A DNA stretch of 64,000 nucleotides from Bin87 sp965203855 (GCA_965203855.1 CBDBDN010000005.1:620001-684000), one strand, 5' to 3'; positions 34,489 to 43,377 are shown, counted from the first letter of the stretch. The notes: generated by a model from the letters alone, not told the origin. Numbers and translations are program-made.

Positions 34489-35529
34489 CTAAATTTTAGG
34501 CTGCTGTCCATAAATCTCCCTCGGCGTGGGGGTATGATGCGCCGTTGTATCGTAGTCCGCCGGGCTTTCGGCAATCCTCCCACGGAAATGCGGGATAATA
34601 TCCTTGGCGATAACCTCCAGATGCCGGCGCCGCTCCTCTGCGGGCGCGGCGATGCTGAACACGATGTAGCGCGCTCCGGCGTCAATGTATTCCTGCAAGC
34701 GTTCAATACAGGATTTCGGAGTTCCCAGCAGGCAGTAACGGCGCACAATGTTGATAAAGTCGCCGCCGTAGAGATACTGGTTTCCCAGCGCCGTCGCCGC
34801 ATGGCGGGCGGCCTCATCATCGGTGCGCCCCAGTGCAATGTAGGGAAAAAACGCCCACTGGAAGCCGTCTAGGCTGCGGCCTTCGGCGGCGGCGAAAGCC
34901 GTAATTTTCGCCACGCTGTCCCGGTAGCGTTCCGGACTGTAAAAGTAGGGCAGCCACCCGTCGCCGAAGCGCACGGCTCGGCGCATTGCGGCGTCCCGCC
35001 GGCCGGCTATCCACACCGGAGGATGCGGCTGCTGCGTCGGCCTGGGGTTGATTGCCGCTGCGTCAAGCGTATAGTGTTGGCCCGCCATATTCACCGCATC
35101 CTCCGTCCACAGCCGGCGCAAGGCGTCCAGACATTCGTCGGTGCGCCGCCCCCGCTGGCGAATGTCAATGCCGGCGTTCTCGTATTCCATCGGGAACTCG
35201 CCGCCGACGCCCACGCCGAGGGTAAGCCGCCCGCCCGACGCAATGTCCAGCGTAGCCGTCATCCGCGCCAGCAGCAGCGGATGGTAAAAGGGCGCCAATG
35301 CTACCGATGACAACAGCCGTATCCGCTCGGTAGCGCCGGCGGCCACCGCCAGCAGCGGCAGCGCGGCGTGAGTCGGGCCGGGCGGCCGGCCCCGCATAAA
35401 ATGCTCGCCGGCGCCCATATACTCAAAGCCCAGAGACTCCATCAGCTGAGCCTGCTCGGCGGTGCGTTCCGCCGGCAGTGCCATACTGGCTCCAAAGTGC
35501 AGTTCAACAGACGGGCTTGCCATAACCAA
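34489..35529 (-). CDS. Luciferase-like (LLM class, F420/FMN-dependent) oxidoreductase
   Basis: The 346-residue protein is of the bacterial-luciferase-like superfamily: VELHFGASMALPAERTAEQA, FEYMGAGEHFM, LPLLAVAAGATERIRLLSS, SGGRLTLGVGVGGEFPMEYE and GDGWLPYFYSPE. These TIM-barrel enzymes use reduced F420 or FMN to oxidise alcohols or insert oxygen. The cofactor cannot be fixed by eye. The family is expanded in SAR202-like Chloroflexota. The gene sits inside the Uma2 cluster on the opposite strand, between truncated copies 3 and 4. Confidence 0.88.
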   Translation of the reverse strand: MVMASPSVELHFGASMALPAERTAEQAQLMESLGFEYMGAGEHFMRGRPPGPTHAALPLLAVAAGATERIRLLSSVALAPFYHPLLLARMTATLDIASGGRLTLGVGVGGEFPMEYENAGIDIRQRGRRTDECLDALRRLWTEDAVNMAGQHYTLDAAAINPRPTQQPHPPVWIAGRRDAAMRRAVRFGDGWLPYFYSPERYRDSVAKITAFAAAEGRSLDGFQWAFFPYIALGRTDDEAARHAATALGNQYLYGGDFINIVRRYCLLGTPKSCIERLQEYIDAGARYIVFSIAAPAEERRRHLEVIAKDIIPHFRGRIAESPADYDTTAHHTPTPREIYGQQPKI

Positions 35530-35675
35530 ACATCACAACAGCAGAGAATAATGCCGGCGCCGAGCCGCCAACTCCCTCGGATATTGTGCCAGTATAGTAT
35601 TATAGGCTAGGCCGCAGTGCAACCGGCCCGCCGGCGTAATCCTGCCTTACGCACACGCGCGGGGCTTGACGCACG

Positions 35676-35933
35676 ATGCAGCCTACGGCAACTAAACCGC
35701 GCCCCCGGCTGACCAATGCGGACTATCCGGCGCAAACGCCGCCGGCTAACGGCTTTGACACCTATTCCACCCGGAGGCGCGATTTGGAGGAAAAGCTGCC
35801 GGTGTATCTAGCCGCCGGCGGTACAATGTCCCCGTCCCGCATATTCGGCGCGGACGATGCGCTGTCGCTGGACGGGATGCCCGGCGTATCAGTTCCCTTG
35901 GGGCCGATTTTCGCGCGGGCATCGTTGGGCTAG
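35676..35933 (+). pseudogene. Uma2 copy 4, internally deleted
   Basis: The frame starts MQPTATKPRPRLTNADYPAQ, like the other copies, then jumps from TPPANGFD to STRRRDLEEKLPVYLAAG and ends DGMPGVSVPLGPIFARASLG. About 110 codons, including the first acidic motif (PDLLFVS), are missing, so no nuclease is expected. Confidence 0.85.
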
Positions 35934-35987
35934 GCCGGCCGGCGCCGGAATGACGGCTAATGACGGTTTTAGACCGGCCGGACGGCG

Positions 35988-36908
35988 TTATCGGCTCCGG
36001 CGGCGGGCGGCGGCGCGTCCGCCGGCTGAACTCCCCGCACCCGGACGGCGCACCAGCCGCGCTTTGTAAATCAGCAACGGCACGGTTACCGCCATTATCG
36101 CCAAGGCCACCAGCTGCGCCTCGTTGAACCCGAATATGTAGGTATTCTGCTCCTCGCGCAGGAACGATATAAAGAACCGTCCCGCCGAATAGCCGGCGAA
36201 AAACAGGGCGAACAGCATTCCGCGCGGGCGGATGCGGTCTTTCAGCAGCCACAGCGCTCCGGCCCAGAGCAGGCAGAATATCAGCTCGTAGGCTACCGCC
36301 GGATGCGACGCCGGGCGTCCAAACCCCAAACTGTCCGGGTCGGTGTACACCCACGCCCATGGCAAATCCGAAAAACTGGACCAGTGTTCGCCGTTGATGA
36401 CATCGCCGATGCGCCCGATGGCGAGGGCAATCAGCAGGGCCGGCGCCGCAATGTCGGCCAGATGCGGCACCGTCGGCAGTTCCGGGAAAGGCCGGTGCAT
36501 CCCCGTCCAGCGCAATGCGGCGTTGTCGCAGAAGCGATGCACGCGCGGCGCATTGCGGAGCAGGATATACGCTGCGCCGCCGGCGAACCCGCCCAAATAC
36601 GCGCCGAAAATGGCGATGCCGCCGCTCCAAAAGTAAAGCACCCGCAGCGGGTCGTACTGGTACACATCGTTCCAAAAGTCAATCACATGGAGGATGCGGG
36701 CGCCGATGATGCCGCCAATGATGCACCAGGTAGCCACGGACAGGATGCCGTCGCCGTTCAGCCCGTCATTCCGCCCCCAACGCCAGGTCAGATAGACGGC
36801 CACGGCCACGGCGACTACCGTAAAGAAGCCGTGCCAAGACAGCACAAATCCGGCGCTGCGGATGATGTACGGGTCAAAAGGAATGCTGATAACGGCCAGT
36901 ATGTCCAT
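35988..36908 (-). CDS. lgt: Phosphatidylglycerol--prolipoprotein diacylglyceryl transferase
   Basis: The protein (306 residues from ATG 36908) has seven or so membrane segments and the Lgt signature around IGRIGDVINGEHWSS (GRxGNxxNxE type), plus LSWHGFFTVV, GGIIGARILHVIDFW, GAYLGGFAGG, RPRGMLFALFF and FISFLREEQN. Lgt attaches diacylglycerol to the lipobox Cys of prolipoproteins at the cytoplasmic membrane. A 12-codon upstream extension to 36944 is open. The basic C-terminus after the last helix is disordered. It follows ispE on the minus strand with 60 bases between. Confidence 0.92.
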   Translation of the reverse strand: MDILAVISIPFDPYIIRSAGFVLSWHGFFTVVAVAVAVYLTWRWGRNDGLNGDGILSVATWCIIGGIIGARILHVIDFWNDVYQYDPLRVLYFWSGGIAIFGAYLGGFAGGAAYILLRNAPRVHRFCDNAALRWTGMHRPFPELPTVPHLADIAAPALLIALAIGRIGDVINGEHWSSFSDLPWAWVYTDPDSLGFGRPASHPAVAYELIFCLLWAGALWLLKDRIRPRGMLFALFFAGYSAGRFFISFLREEQNTYIFGFNEAQLVALAIMAVTVPLLIYKARLVRRPGAGSSAGGRAAARRRSR

Positions 36909-36968
36909 AGGAAAATCGTTCCGGCAGGGCGAGGTAACGGGCAAGAGAAGGTAACGGCAAAAGCAAGG

Positions 36969-37886
36969 TTAATCCGGCAGCGTTGACTGCCCAGCGTCGG
37001 CGGCGGGATTGGCGGGATTAATCGTCTGTACAAGGTACGCCGTTGCGCCGGCATCCCGCAAGGCGTGGGCCGCCGCATTACGCTCATCTTGATGCGATGG
37101 GACGCAGAATATGCCGGGGCCGGCGCCGGACAGGACGGGCGGATACGCCGCAACCGCCGCCGTCTGATTCCATACGCCGGCCAGGCCGGGAAAGGTTTCC
37201 TGCGCCGCCCGGCTGAAAGCGTTACGGCAGCATCCCGTAGTCAATACGCCGGCGGCCAGCGTATCGGATTGAAACAGCCGGCGGGTGTGCCGGCCGTCGC
37301 TGAAATCGGCGGGCGTCAGCGCGCCGTACAGCGTCGGCGTCTTATTAGGAATAGTCATATCCGCCGCCGGCGCAATCAGCAGCAGTTCATAGTCCGGCGG
37401 CGCCGTCGGCAGCGGGGTGATGCGGTCGCCGCGCCCGGTTGCCAGCGCCGTGCCGCCATTCAGCAGGAAAGGCACATCGGCGCCAAGCCCGGCGGCGATG
37501 CCGGCCAGTTCCGCCATCGGCCAGTCCAATCCCCAAAGCCGGTTGAGGCCGCGCAGGGCCGCCGCCGCATCCGCCGAGCCGCCGCCCAGTCCCGCCGCTG
37601 TCGGGATGCGCTTGGCGATGCTGATCTGGGCGCGCGGCGGGATGCCGGCCCGCTGCGCCAGGGCAACGGCGGCCTGCCATGCCAGGTTGCTCTCCCCGTC
37701 CAGGCCCGGCGCATCGCATTCCACCGTCAAAGCATCGGCCTGCCGAATCGTGAGGGTATCGGCCAGGCTTACCGTCTGCATAATGGTAACGATTTCGTGA
37801 TAGCCGTCATCCCGCCGCCCGATGACTTCCAGCGACAGGTTGACTTTGGCGTAGGCCGGGATGCGGATGGCGTCGGGGATTGGCAA
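36969..37886 (-). CDS. ispE: 4-diphosphocytidyl-2-C-methyl-D-erythritol kinase
   Basis: The 305-residue GHMP kinase has the N-terminal PAYAKVNLSLEVIGRRDDGYH, the ATP loop IPTAAGLGGGSADAAAAL and GADVPFLLNGGTALATGRG, all diagnostic of IspE. It phosphorylates CDP-ME in the non-mevalonate isoprenoid pathway, so this organism uses the MEP route to feed the polyprenyl synthase at 11.9 kb. It lies just after rsmA, a conserved order in many bacteria. Confidence 0.95.
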   Translation of the reverse strand: MPIPDAIRIPAYAKVNLSLEVIGRRDDGYHEIVTIMQTVSLADTLTIRQADALTVECDAPGLDGESNLAWQAAVALAQRAGIPPRAQISIAKRIPTAAGLGGGSADAAAALRGLNRLWGLDWPMAELAGIAAGLGADVPFLLNGGTALATGRGDRITPLPTAPPDYELLLIAPAADMTIPNKTPTLYGALTPADFSDGRHTRRLFQSDTLAAGVLTTGCCRNAFSRAAQETFPGLAGVWNQTAAVAAYPPVLSGAGPGIFCVPSHQDERNAAAHALRDAGATAYLVQTINPANPAADAGQSTLPD

Positions 37887-37963
37887 AAGGGTTCACCTGA
37901 ATAGGTTCGTCAAGCGTGGTTCGCCAGTAGAAAAGTTCGCCAAGGTGGGACATCAAGAGCAGT

Positions 37964-38836
37964 TCAGTTGGCAAGGCGGCGGCGGGGCGCATCCGCCGGC
38001 CATGCGGCGTCGAGGGCAGCCCATTCGGATAACGACAGCGTAGCCGGGCGGCGCTGCCCGTCCAGGCCGGCGGCGTCCAGCGCGGCGGCCACGGCGTCCG
38101 GCGTACTGCCGGAGCCTTGCAGCAGCGAATTGCGGAGCTGCTTGCGCGGCGCGGCGAACCCGGCCCGTACCAAAGCAAAAAAGTCGTCCCGACCGGCAAC
38201 GGCAACGGCCGGCGCCGGGCGCACCATCAATTTAACCGCCGTTGAGGATACTTTCGGCGGCGGACGAAACGCCCGCGGCGGAACTTGCGCTACTGCCGAC
38301 GCAACGGCGTAAAACTGCGTCGCCACCGACAGCAGCGACATTGCGCCGGGAACGGCGCACATTGCGTCGGCTACCTCCCGCTGCACCATCACCACTAACC
38401 GCGCCGGCGGCAGCTCGGATTCCAGGAACCGGCGCACGATGGGCGTTGCCGCATAGTAGGGCAGGTTGGCAACCAGCTTGTAGGCGGCGGCATTATTCAC
38501 GGCGGCGGCGATGTCCAGCGTGCGGGCGTCGGCGTTGATGACGGACAGGTTGGCGGGGTAGTCCAGGCGTTGAGGCAGCTGCGCGGCCAGGTCGGCGTCC
38601 AGCTCTACGGCGATGACGCGTCCGGCCTGCTGTACCAGACGCCGGGTCAGGATGCCGGCGCCGGGGCCGATTTCAAGCACGGTATCGGCGGCGGCCGGCT
38701 GCGCGGCACTAACAATGCGGTTGGCAATCCGGGCATCGGCCAAAAAGTGCTGCCCCAGGGACTTGCGCTTGCGATGGACGGGCCGGGCCGCGGCGGCTGC
38801 GGACCGGGATGGAGATGCCGATGCGGATACAGTCAT
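37964..38836 (-). CDS. rsmA: 16S rRNA dimethyladenosine transferase RsmA (KsgA)
   Basis: The 290-residue Rossmann methyltransferase has KSLGQHFLADARIANRIV, VLEIGPGAGILTRRL (motif I), VIAVELDADL, the catalytic LVANLPYYAATPIV (NLPY) and VMVQREVADAM. It dimethylates two adenines near the 3' end of 16S rRNA. The ATG at 38836 is chosen over upstream codons because the preceding frame lacks homology. The first 20 residues are Ala/Ser-rich. It precedes ispE, 77 bases away on the same strand. Confidence 0.94.
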   Translation of the reverse strand: MTVSASASPSRSAAAAARPVHRKRKSLGQHFLADARIANRIVSAAQPAAADTVLEIGPGAGILTRRLVQQAGRVIAVELDADLAAQLPQRLDYPANLSVINADARTLDIAAAVNNAAAYKLVANLPYYAATPIVRRFLESELPPARLVVMVQREVADAMCAVPGAMSLLSVATQFYAVASAVAQVPPRAFRPPPKVSSTAVKLMVRPAPAVAVAGRDDFFALVRAGFAAPRKQLRNSLLQGSGSTPDAVAAALDAAGLDGQRRPATLSLSEWAALDAAWPADAPRRRLAN

Positions 38837-38950
38837 AGCGGGTTGCCGGGACGGTACTATGGACGGTAAAGGGGACGGTAAATCAGCGTAGTAAGTGGCC
38901 GCGCACCTCCCGTTGACACAAACTTGGGGGCGTATCAGCGGCAGCGGCTC

Positions 38951-39049
38951 GGGCCAGGCGCTCCCACGGCGCCCGCAGGGCATCGCTTACCGTTGCTTCC
39001 TCTCGGACCTGGCGGGGTTGGCGAGCCTGCGCCGCGTGGGACCCGGCCG
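38951..39049 (-). ncRNA. ffs: Signal recognition particle RNA (4.5S-type)
   Basis: On the minus strand the segment reads ...CCGCCAGGTCCGAGAGGAAG, then CAACGGTAAGCGATG. This matches the universal helix-8 core of SRP RNA (AGGTCCG-GNRA tetraloop-GGAAGCA...). The tetraloop is GAGA. Flanks pair: GGCCGGGTCCCACG with CGTGGGAGCGCCTGGCC, closing a ~98-nt hairpin with no Alu domain, the short bacterial form. The product pairs with Ffh to target membrane proteins. Ends are approximate. Confidence 0.85.
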
Positions 39050-39410
39050 TCAGCGCCGTTCCCGCAGACATTGGCCCTTGCGTCCTGCCGAGGAGAGGAG
39101 TTCCACCCCGCTATGGCGGATTGCGGGTAAAGGGCACCGCCGGCTCCCCGTGTAGCGCGACCACATTCACAATGGTAGAACGGCATCGCCGCAGTGTCAA
39201 TCGCCAGCGCCTGGGTAGGCAGCCTTTCCGATTAGGCAGTTTATTTTTCGGCATTCCGGCCAAAACTGGAATCCACTTACCCCGATGGACACCGGCTTTT
39301 CGCTGGTGCGACGGATCTATACCCGAACTAGCTAGTGCGTGTGGTCATATTGCCTTGGGTCAGAGGTCTAACGCCCGTATCCGGCAAATTGCCAAGTATG
39401 CCGGGCTGTG
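39050..39410. other. Intergenic stretch upstream of the SRP RNA gene
   Basis: About 360 bases with no gene I can support. It should contain the SRP RNA promoter on the minus strand. A degenerate palindromic repeat (GCATTCCGGCCAAAACTGGA) lies at 39251-39274. Confidence 0.5.
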
Positions 39411-39728
39411 TCATTCCTTGAACCGCTCCAATTGTTCGGCGCCGGATGACGCCGTATATGAATGGACCTGCGGCCAGAAGGAATCTGCCGCGTTGAGGAT
39501 AGCCCGGTCGGATGCTGCGAATGAGGTTGTAGCGACGAGTAAAACGTTGCCGTCGTTCAGGAAAACCCGACCCAGCGCCGCCCACTTATCCATACCTGCC
39601 GGCTCCGACAAGGGGAGTATTACCCAAAGCCCATTGCCGCCAAATCAGCCGCCACGGATGGCTACCATCAACCCTAGCATTGCTGCCCAAAGGGCAAAAC
39701 CCTTGGTTAAATGCAAAAAGGCTTCCAT
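39411..39728 (-). pseudogene. Possible small membrane protein gene with one in-frame TGA
   Basis: From ATG 39728 the frame encodes a membrane-like MEAFLHLTKGFALWAAMLGL and meets TGA at 39645-39647. It then stays open in the same frame for about 77 codons (LWVILPLSEPAGMDKWAALG to EQLERFKE) to the stop at 39411-39413. The parts join naturally, which hints at a nonsense mutation in a gene of about 105 codons. No family was recognised, and the start has only a weak GGTGA. Confidence 0.35.
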
Positions 39729-39958
39729 AATTCACCGCCAACAATAACCTGACGGTGCGGCGTAATTCAATACCTTTATGCTACGCCGCAATTTGCGTTG
39801 CGGCAAGCCTATCACATTGCCAATCTAGATCAACGGCGCTTTTCGCAGTTCCGCTGTTATACTGCGCCATTGCCAACCCGCTCCCGCGCGGGATGACGCT
39901 ATGGTTGCCAGAAGCGCAAGCCGGCTGGATTTAGACAGCGACGGAGGTATCAACGACG

Positions 39959-40960
39959 ATGAAATACGGGGTTACGCTGCTGCCCACATCTTACGCATCT
40001 TTTCGCCAACACGTGCGGCTGGCCGAAGCCGTTGGCTTTGACTACATTGGCGTTGCGGATTCGCAGTCGCTGTTTCGGGAACTGTTCGTATCTTTGACGG
40101 TAGCGGCGCTGGAAACCGAGCGTGTGCAGATTGGCCCATCGGTAACCAACCCGCTGACCCGGCATCCGGCGGTGATGGCTTCGGCCATTGCGTCGCTGCA
40201 TGAACTGTCCGGCGGACGCGCTTTTCTGGGCATCGGCACTGGCGATTCCGCTATTCTGAATTTGGGGCTGCGGCCGGCGCGGCTGCGCGCGCTGCGGGAA
40301 TATGTCGTTGCCGTCCGCACGATGCTGGCCGGCGAAACCGCCGAATATCTGGGACGCGCCGCCCATGTGCGCTGGAGCGACTGCCCGGCGCCCATAATGC
40401 TGTCGGCAGAGGGGCCGCGCACGCTGCGTATGGCCGGCGCCATCGCCGACCGCGTAATGGTGCATACCGGCCTGACGCCGGCAATACTGGCGGATACCAT
40501 CGCCCACATCCGGGCCGGCGCAGCCGACGCCGGCAAAACGGACGGCGGGGCCGAAGTGTGGGCTTTTGCGAAATGCAACATCGCCGACGACCATGATGCC
40601 GCCATCGCTGAAATTAAGATGGCACTGGCCGCCAGCGCGCATCACGCTTTTCGCTTTACTCTGGAAGGCAAGCACGTGCCGGAGGAGCTGCACGAGGCGA
40701 TGCAGGCGATACAGGGCGAGTATGTGCCGGCCGAACACGAGCAGGTTGGCGATACCCGCAACGCCGCCATCTCGGACGAGCTGGGCGTTACCGACTATCT
40801 TGCCGACCGTTTCGCCGTAGTTGGCACGCCGGACGAATGCCGCGCCAAAGCAGCGCAGGTTGGCGCCGCCGGCGTGGATGTGCTGCAAATCACGGCCATC
40901 AGCCACGAGCCGGGCAACATTATCCGGCGGTTTGGCGAGGAAGTGATTGCCAGAATGTAG
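39959..40960 (+). CDS. Luciferase-like (LLM class, F420-dependent) oxidoreductase
   Basis: The 333-residue protein has the luciferase-like TIM-barrel: MKYGVTLLPTSYASFRQHV, FDYIGVADSQS, TERVQIGPSVTNPLTRHPAV, ELSGGRAFLGIGTGDSAILN and IADRVMVHTGL. The GTGDSAxxN loop resembles methylene-H4MPT reductase/F420 oxidoreductase relatives. It is distinct from the 34.5-kb homologue. ACGGAGG lies 13 bases before the ATG. The ferredoxin-P450 genes nearby suggest shared oxidative catabolism, though they are on the other strand. Confidence 0.88.
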   Translation: MKYGVTLLPTSYASFRQHVRLAEAVGFDYIGVADSQSLFRELFVSLTVAALETERVQIGPSVTNPLTRHPAVMASAIASLHELSGGRAFLGIGTGDSAILNLGLRPARLRALREYVVAVRTMLAGETAEYLGRAAHVRWSDCPAPIMLSAEGPRTLRMAGAIADRVMVHTGLTPAILADTIAHIRAGAADAGKTDGGAEVWAFAKCNIADDHDAAIAEIKMALAASAHHAFRFTLEGKHVPEELHEAMQAIQGEYVPAEHEQVGDTRNAAISDELGVTDYLADRFAVVGTPDECRAKAAQVGAAGVDVLQITAISHEPGNIIRRFGEEVIARM

Positions 40961-41028
40961 CGGGCAAAGCGGTGGGGCGAATCAGTATTCGCCCCGGTAT
41001 CGTTGCCGGCCCGGTTGTCGGCTAGAGG

Positions 41029-41253
41029 TTACGGGAACAGGATTTCTCCCGTTGCGGCGTCCTCCACGGTAATGGCGGTAACCGGGCAGTTTTCGGCGGC
41101 TTCCAGGATGGTTTCCTCCGGGTCGCCGGCCGGGTCTTTCACATAGGACTGGCGGTCGTCGTTGAGTCCGAAAGTGTTGACGGCAAAGGTTTCGCACATT
41201 GCGTTGCCCACGCAGACATTGTAGTCCACGGTGATTTTCAGTTGTCGCGCCAT
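41029..41253 (-). CDS. Small one-cluster ferredoxin (3Fe-4S/4Fe-4S type), P450 partner
   Basis: The 74-residue ferredoxin MARQLKITVDYNVCVGNAMC has the CX5C spacing (CVGNAMC) and the distal Cys-Pro (ENCPVTAIT). This is the pattern of 3Fe-4S ferredoxins that pass electrons to bacterial P450s, since the second of four Cys is missing. It sits directly downstream of a P450 gene on the same strand (81 bases), so it is very likely its redox partner. The ferredoxin reductase must be encoded elsewhere. Confidence 0.9.
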   Translation of the reverse strand: MARQLKITVDYNVCVGNAMCETFAVNTFGLNDDRQSYVKDPAGDPEETILEAAENCPVTAITVEDAATGEILFP

Positions 41254-41334
41254 TGGGGTAACCTCCTCGTGGTATGGTGATGCGCCGGGGGTTGGTTAAT
41301 TGAAGCAGCCGGCACAGCGGCAGCCGGCGGGCGT

Positions 41335-42567
41335 CTATCGTACGGTAACGGGCAGGTTCAGCAGAGTGCGCTGGCCGACGCTGGGCAGATATTCCAGTTC
41401 GGCCGGGTCTGATTCCAGCTCAAACCCGGCATAGCGGCGGGCTAGTTCAGCAAAGGCTTCCTGCCCCTCCAGCCGCGCCAGCGTAGCGCCCAGGCAGTGA
41501 TGCACGCCGCTGCCAAAAGCGACATGGGGATTGGGATTGCGGCTGATGTCCAGGTCGTCCGGGTTCTCAAAGACTGCGGGGTCGCGATTGGCCGATGATA
41601 TGACCCAGCGCACCCGGTCGCCCTCGCCGATATGGCTGCCATTCCCCAGATCAACATCCTGGGTAGCGATGCGCTGCACCGATTTCAGCGGGGAATCGTA
41701 GCGCAGCACTTCCTCAACCGCGTTGACGATGTGGGCGTCCGGGTCGGCGCGCAGCAAGTCAAACTGGTCGGAGTGCTGGGCAAAGGCCAGGACGCCGTTG
41801 CTAATCAGGTCATTCGTAGTTTCGTGGCCGGCTGCCAGGAGCAGCAGGGCGTTGGCCAGCACTTCATCCCGCGTATAGGCGCCCATAATTTCGCCCTGGC
41901 AGATTACGGAGAGCAGGTCAGCGCCGGGGTCGCGCACCCGCTGGGCCACGATGGGGGCCAGGTAGTCGGTAACGGCCTGGACGCCGGCGGCGAAATCGCG
42001 GATGCGGCCCGGGGCGTTGCCGTCAAAGCCGCACATACTGGCGCACAGGTTCTTGACGAAGGCGCGGTCGCTGGGCGGTAGGTCCATCAGGCCGGCGATG
42101 ATGCCGTAAGTGAGGGGCGTGGCGAAGTCGTGCATCACATCCATATGGCCGGCGCCTTGCAGGTCGTCCAGCAGGTCATTGACTGTTTGCCGCACCAGCG
42201 GACGCCAGGTTTCCATCGCTTTGGGGGTAAAGAAGCCGTGCACTACCTTGCGCTTTTCCTTGTGCTTGGCGCCGTCGTTCTGGGTGAACCGGGCGGCCAG
42301 CCACTGCTGCACCGCCGCAAAGAGTTCCATGTCCTCCTCAGGAATGGCGGGTGATGGGGGCTGCCGGTCGCGCCGGGCGATTTCCGACGAAAAGTATTCG
42401 GGATGCCGCGCCGTCCAGACCAGCTGCTTGTAAGCGGTTACTACCCACATCCGATACTGCTCATTCCAGCGGACGGGCTGGGCATCCCGCAGCGCGCCGA
42501 AATAGGCATAGGGGTCGCGGATGGCATCCGGCGCAAAGAGGTCGTCGTGAATGGCGGCGGCGGGCAT
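41335..42567 (-). CDS. Cytochrome P450 (1)
   Basis: The 410-residue soluble P450 has AGHETTNDLI (I-helix A/G-G-x-[D/E]-T-T), EEVLRYDSP (ExxR) and FGSGVHHCLGATLAR (heme loop, Cys at about 358). It uses the partner ferredoxin downstream. The product resembles bacterial class I P450s that hydroxylate small lipophilic compounds. ATG 42567 is preferred over an 11-codon extension because homology starts there. It is divergent from the HicAB-like pair. The three P450s of this region share the GxFTPKxMExWRPLVxxxxxxLLD block, so they are paralogues. Confidence 0.92.
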   Translation of the reverse strand: MPAAAIHDDLFAPDAIRDPYAYFGALRDAQPVRWNEQYRMWVVTAYKQLVWTARHPEYFSSEIARRDRQPPSPAIPEEDMELFAAVQQWLAARFTQNDGAKHKEKRKVVHGFFTPKAMETWRPLVRQTVNDLLDDLQGAGHMDVMHDFATPLTYGIIAGLMDLPPSDRAFVKNLCASMCGFDGNAPGRIRDFAAGVQAVTDYLAPIVAQRVRDPGADLLSVICQGEIMGAYTRDEVLANALLLLAAGHETTNDLISNGVLAFAQHSDQFDLLRADPDAHIVNAVEEVLRYDSPLKSVQRIATQDVDLGNGSHIGEGDRVRWVISSANRDPAVFENPDDLDISRNPNPHVAFGSGVHHCLGATLARLEGQEAFAELARRYAGFELESDPAELEYLPSVGQRTLLNLPVTVR

Positions 42568-42722
42568 AGCGTCAACCTTTGGACAGCGGAGAGGCGGCAA
42601 CGGCGGGCGGGCGTAAAGCGTCGGGCTGCGGCGCCGGGTTGGGCCGCCGTCAAATTATCACAAGCGATGCCGCATTTCAAATCCAATGCCTGGGGAACGC
42701 CGCAATCCGCTGATAGCATCCC

Positions 42723-42751
42723 TTGCCAACCGGCGACGGCATCCGTACAAT
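42723..42751 (+). promoter_or_regulatory. Promoter of the HicB/HicA-like pair
   Basis: TTGCCA and TACAAT separated by exactly 17 bases, 31 bases before ATG 42783, with GCAGGAGG between. Confidence 0.75.
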
Positions 42752-42782
42752 TGAGCGTATCCAAATTGCAGGAGGCGACATT

Positions 42783-43127
42783 ATGGCTAAAGTCTATCTA
42801 TGGCTTGCCGTTGAAACTGCGGAACGATATGACCGCTGGGTTTGCCATTCTCCGCAGCTGGGGTTCACCGTGTACGGCGGGACGCGCGCGGAGGCGGAAG
42901 GTGAAGTGAATAACGCGTTGAGCGCCTTAATCGGCAGTTTTTACCAGGATCTGGATGCCGTAAAGCAGTACCTGGAAAGCCGCAAGGTTGAGTATCGTAT
43001 CCAGTATGACGATGCGGCGGCGCCGGCGGAAAGGCCCTTTGCCGACGGGCTGATGCAGTATGATGTTGCGCTCGGCGAGCAAGACGGGACGGCGGAGATG
43101 CGCCTGGAGGAGGTGCTGGTTGCCTGA
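42783..43127 (+). CDS. HicB-like antitoxin-type protein
   Basis: The 114-residue protein MAKVYLWLAVETAERYDRWV...LGFTVYGGTRAEAEGEVNNALSALI has the HicB-like RNase H-fold core followed by a short C-terminal domain. It is encoded upstream of a HicA-like gene, an order seen in hicBA-type systems. AGGAGG is 7 bases from the ATG. The usual DNA-binding helix-turn-helix at the C-terminus is not obvious. The assignment rests on the core and the partner; sequence is divergent. Confidence 0.65.
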   Translation: MAKVYLWLAVETAERYDRWVCHSPQLGFTVYGGTRAEAEGEVNNALSALIGSFYQDLDAVKQYLESRKVEYRIQYDDAAAPAERPFADGLMQYDVALGEQDGTAEMRLEEVLVA

Positions 43128-43365
43128 TGCGCCGATGTTGAGCTGGTTAGAGGTAACGGGGATCCTCGAGCGACTGGGGTTTGAGCAGATTTTTCGTATG
43201 GGAGCCTATGCCGTATTTAATAACGGGGAAGGCCGACCTCCGATAACTCTCGTTGTAGAGGAATGGGACATACCGTTTGACGATCTCGCGCGCGATTTGG
43301 CGGCAATTGGCATAAGGCGGGTTGAAGTGGAAGCCGCATTTGAATCGCTATACTCCGATCACTAG
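43120..43365 (+). CDS. HicA-like protein (putative toxin), active-site His not seen
   Basis: The 81-residue protein has a small alpha/beta layout like HicA RNases: LEVTGILERLGFEQIFRMGA, then FDDLARDLAAIGI. The catalytic GSH of HicA aligns with GAY, so the active His appears lost. TTG 43120 fits GGAGGAGG 6 bases upstream and overlaps the previous stop by 8 bases; ATG 43135 is an alternative. It may be an inactive or different small protein. Confidence 0.6.
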   Translation: MPDAPMLSWLEVTGILERLGFEQIFRMGAYAVFNNGEGRPPITLVVEEWDIPFDDLARDLAAIGIRRVEVEAAFESLYSDH

Positions 43366-43377
43366 CCTTAACGAAAG

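Noticed and set aside
38935..39186. 83-residue Cys-containing minus-strand ORF before rsmA
   Set aside because: It overlaps the SRP RNA gene, whose conserved core explains the sequence better.
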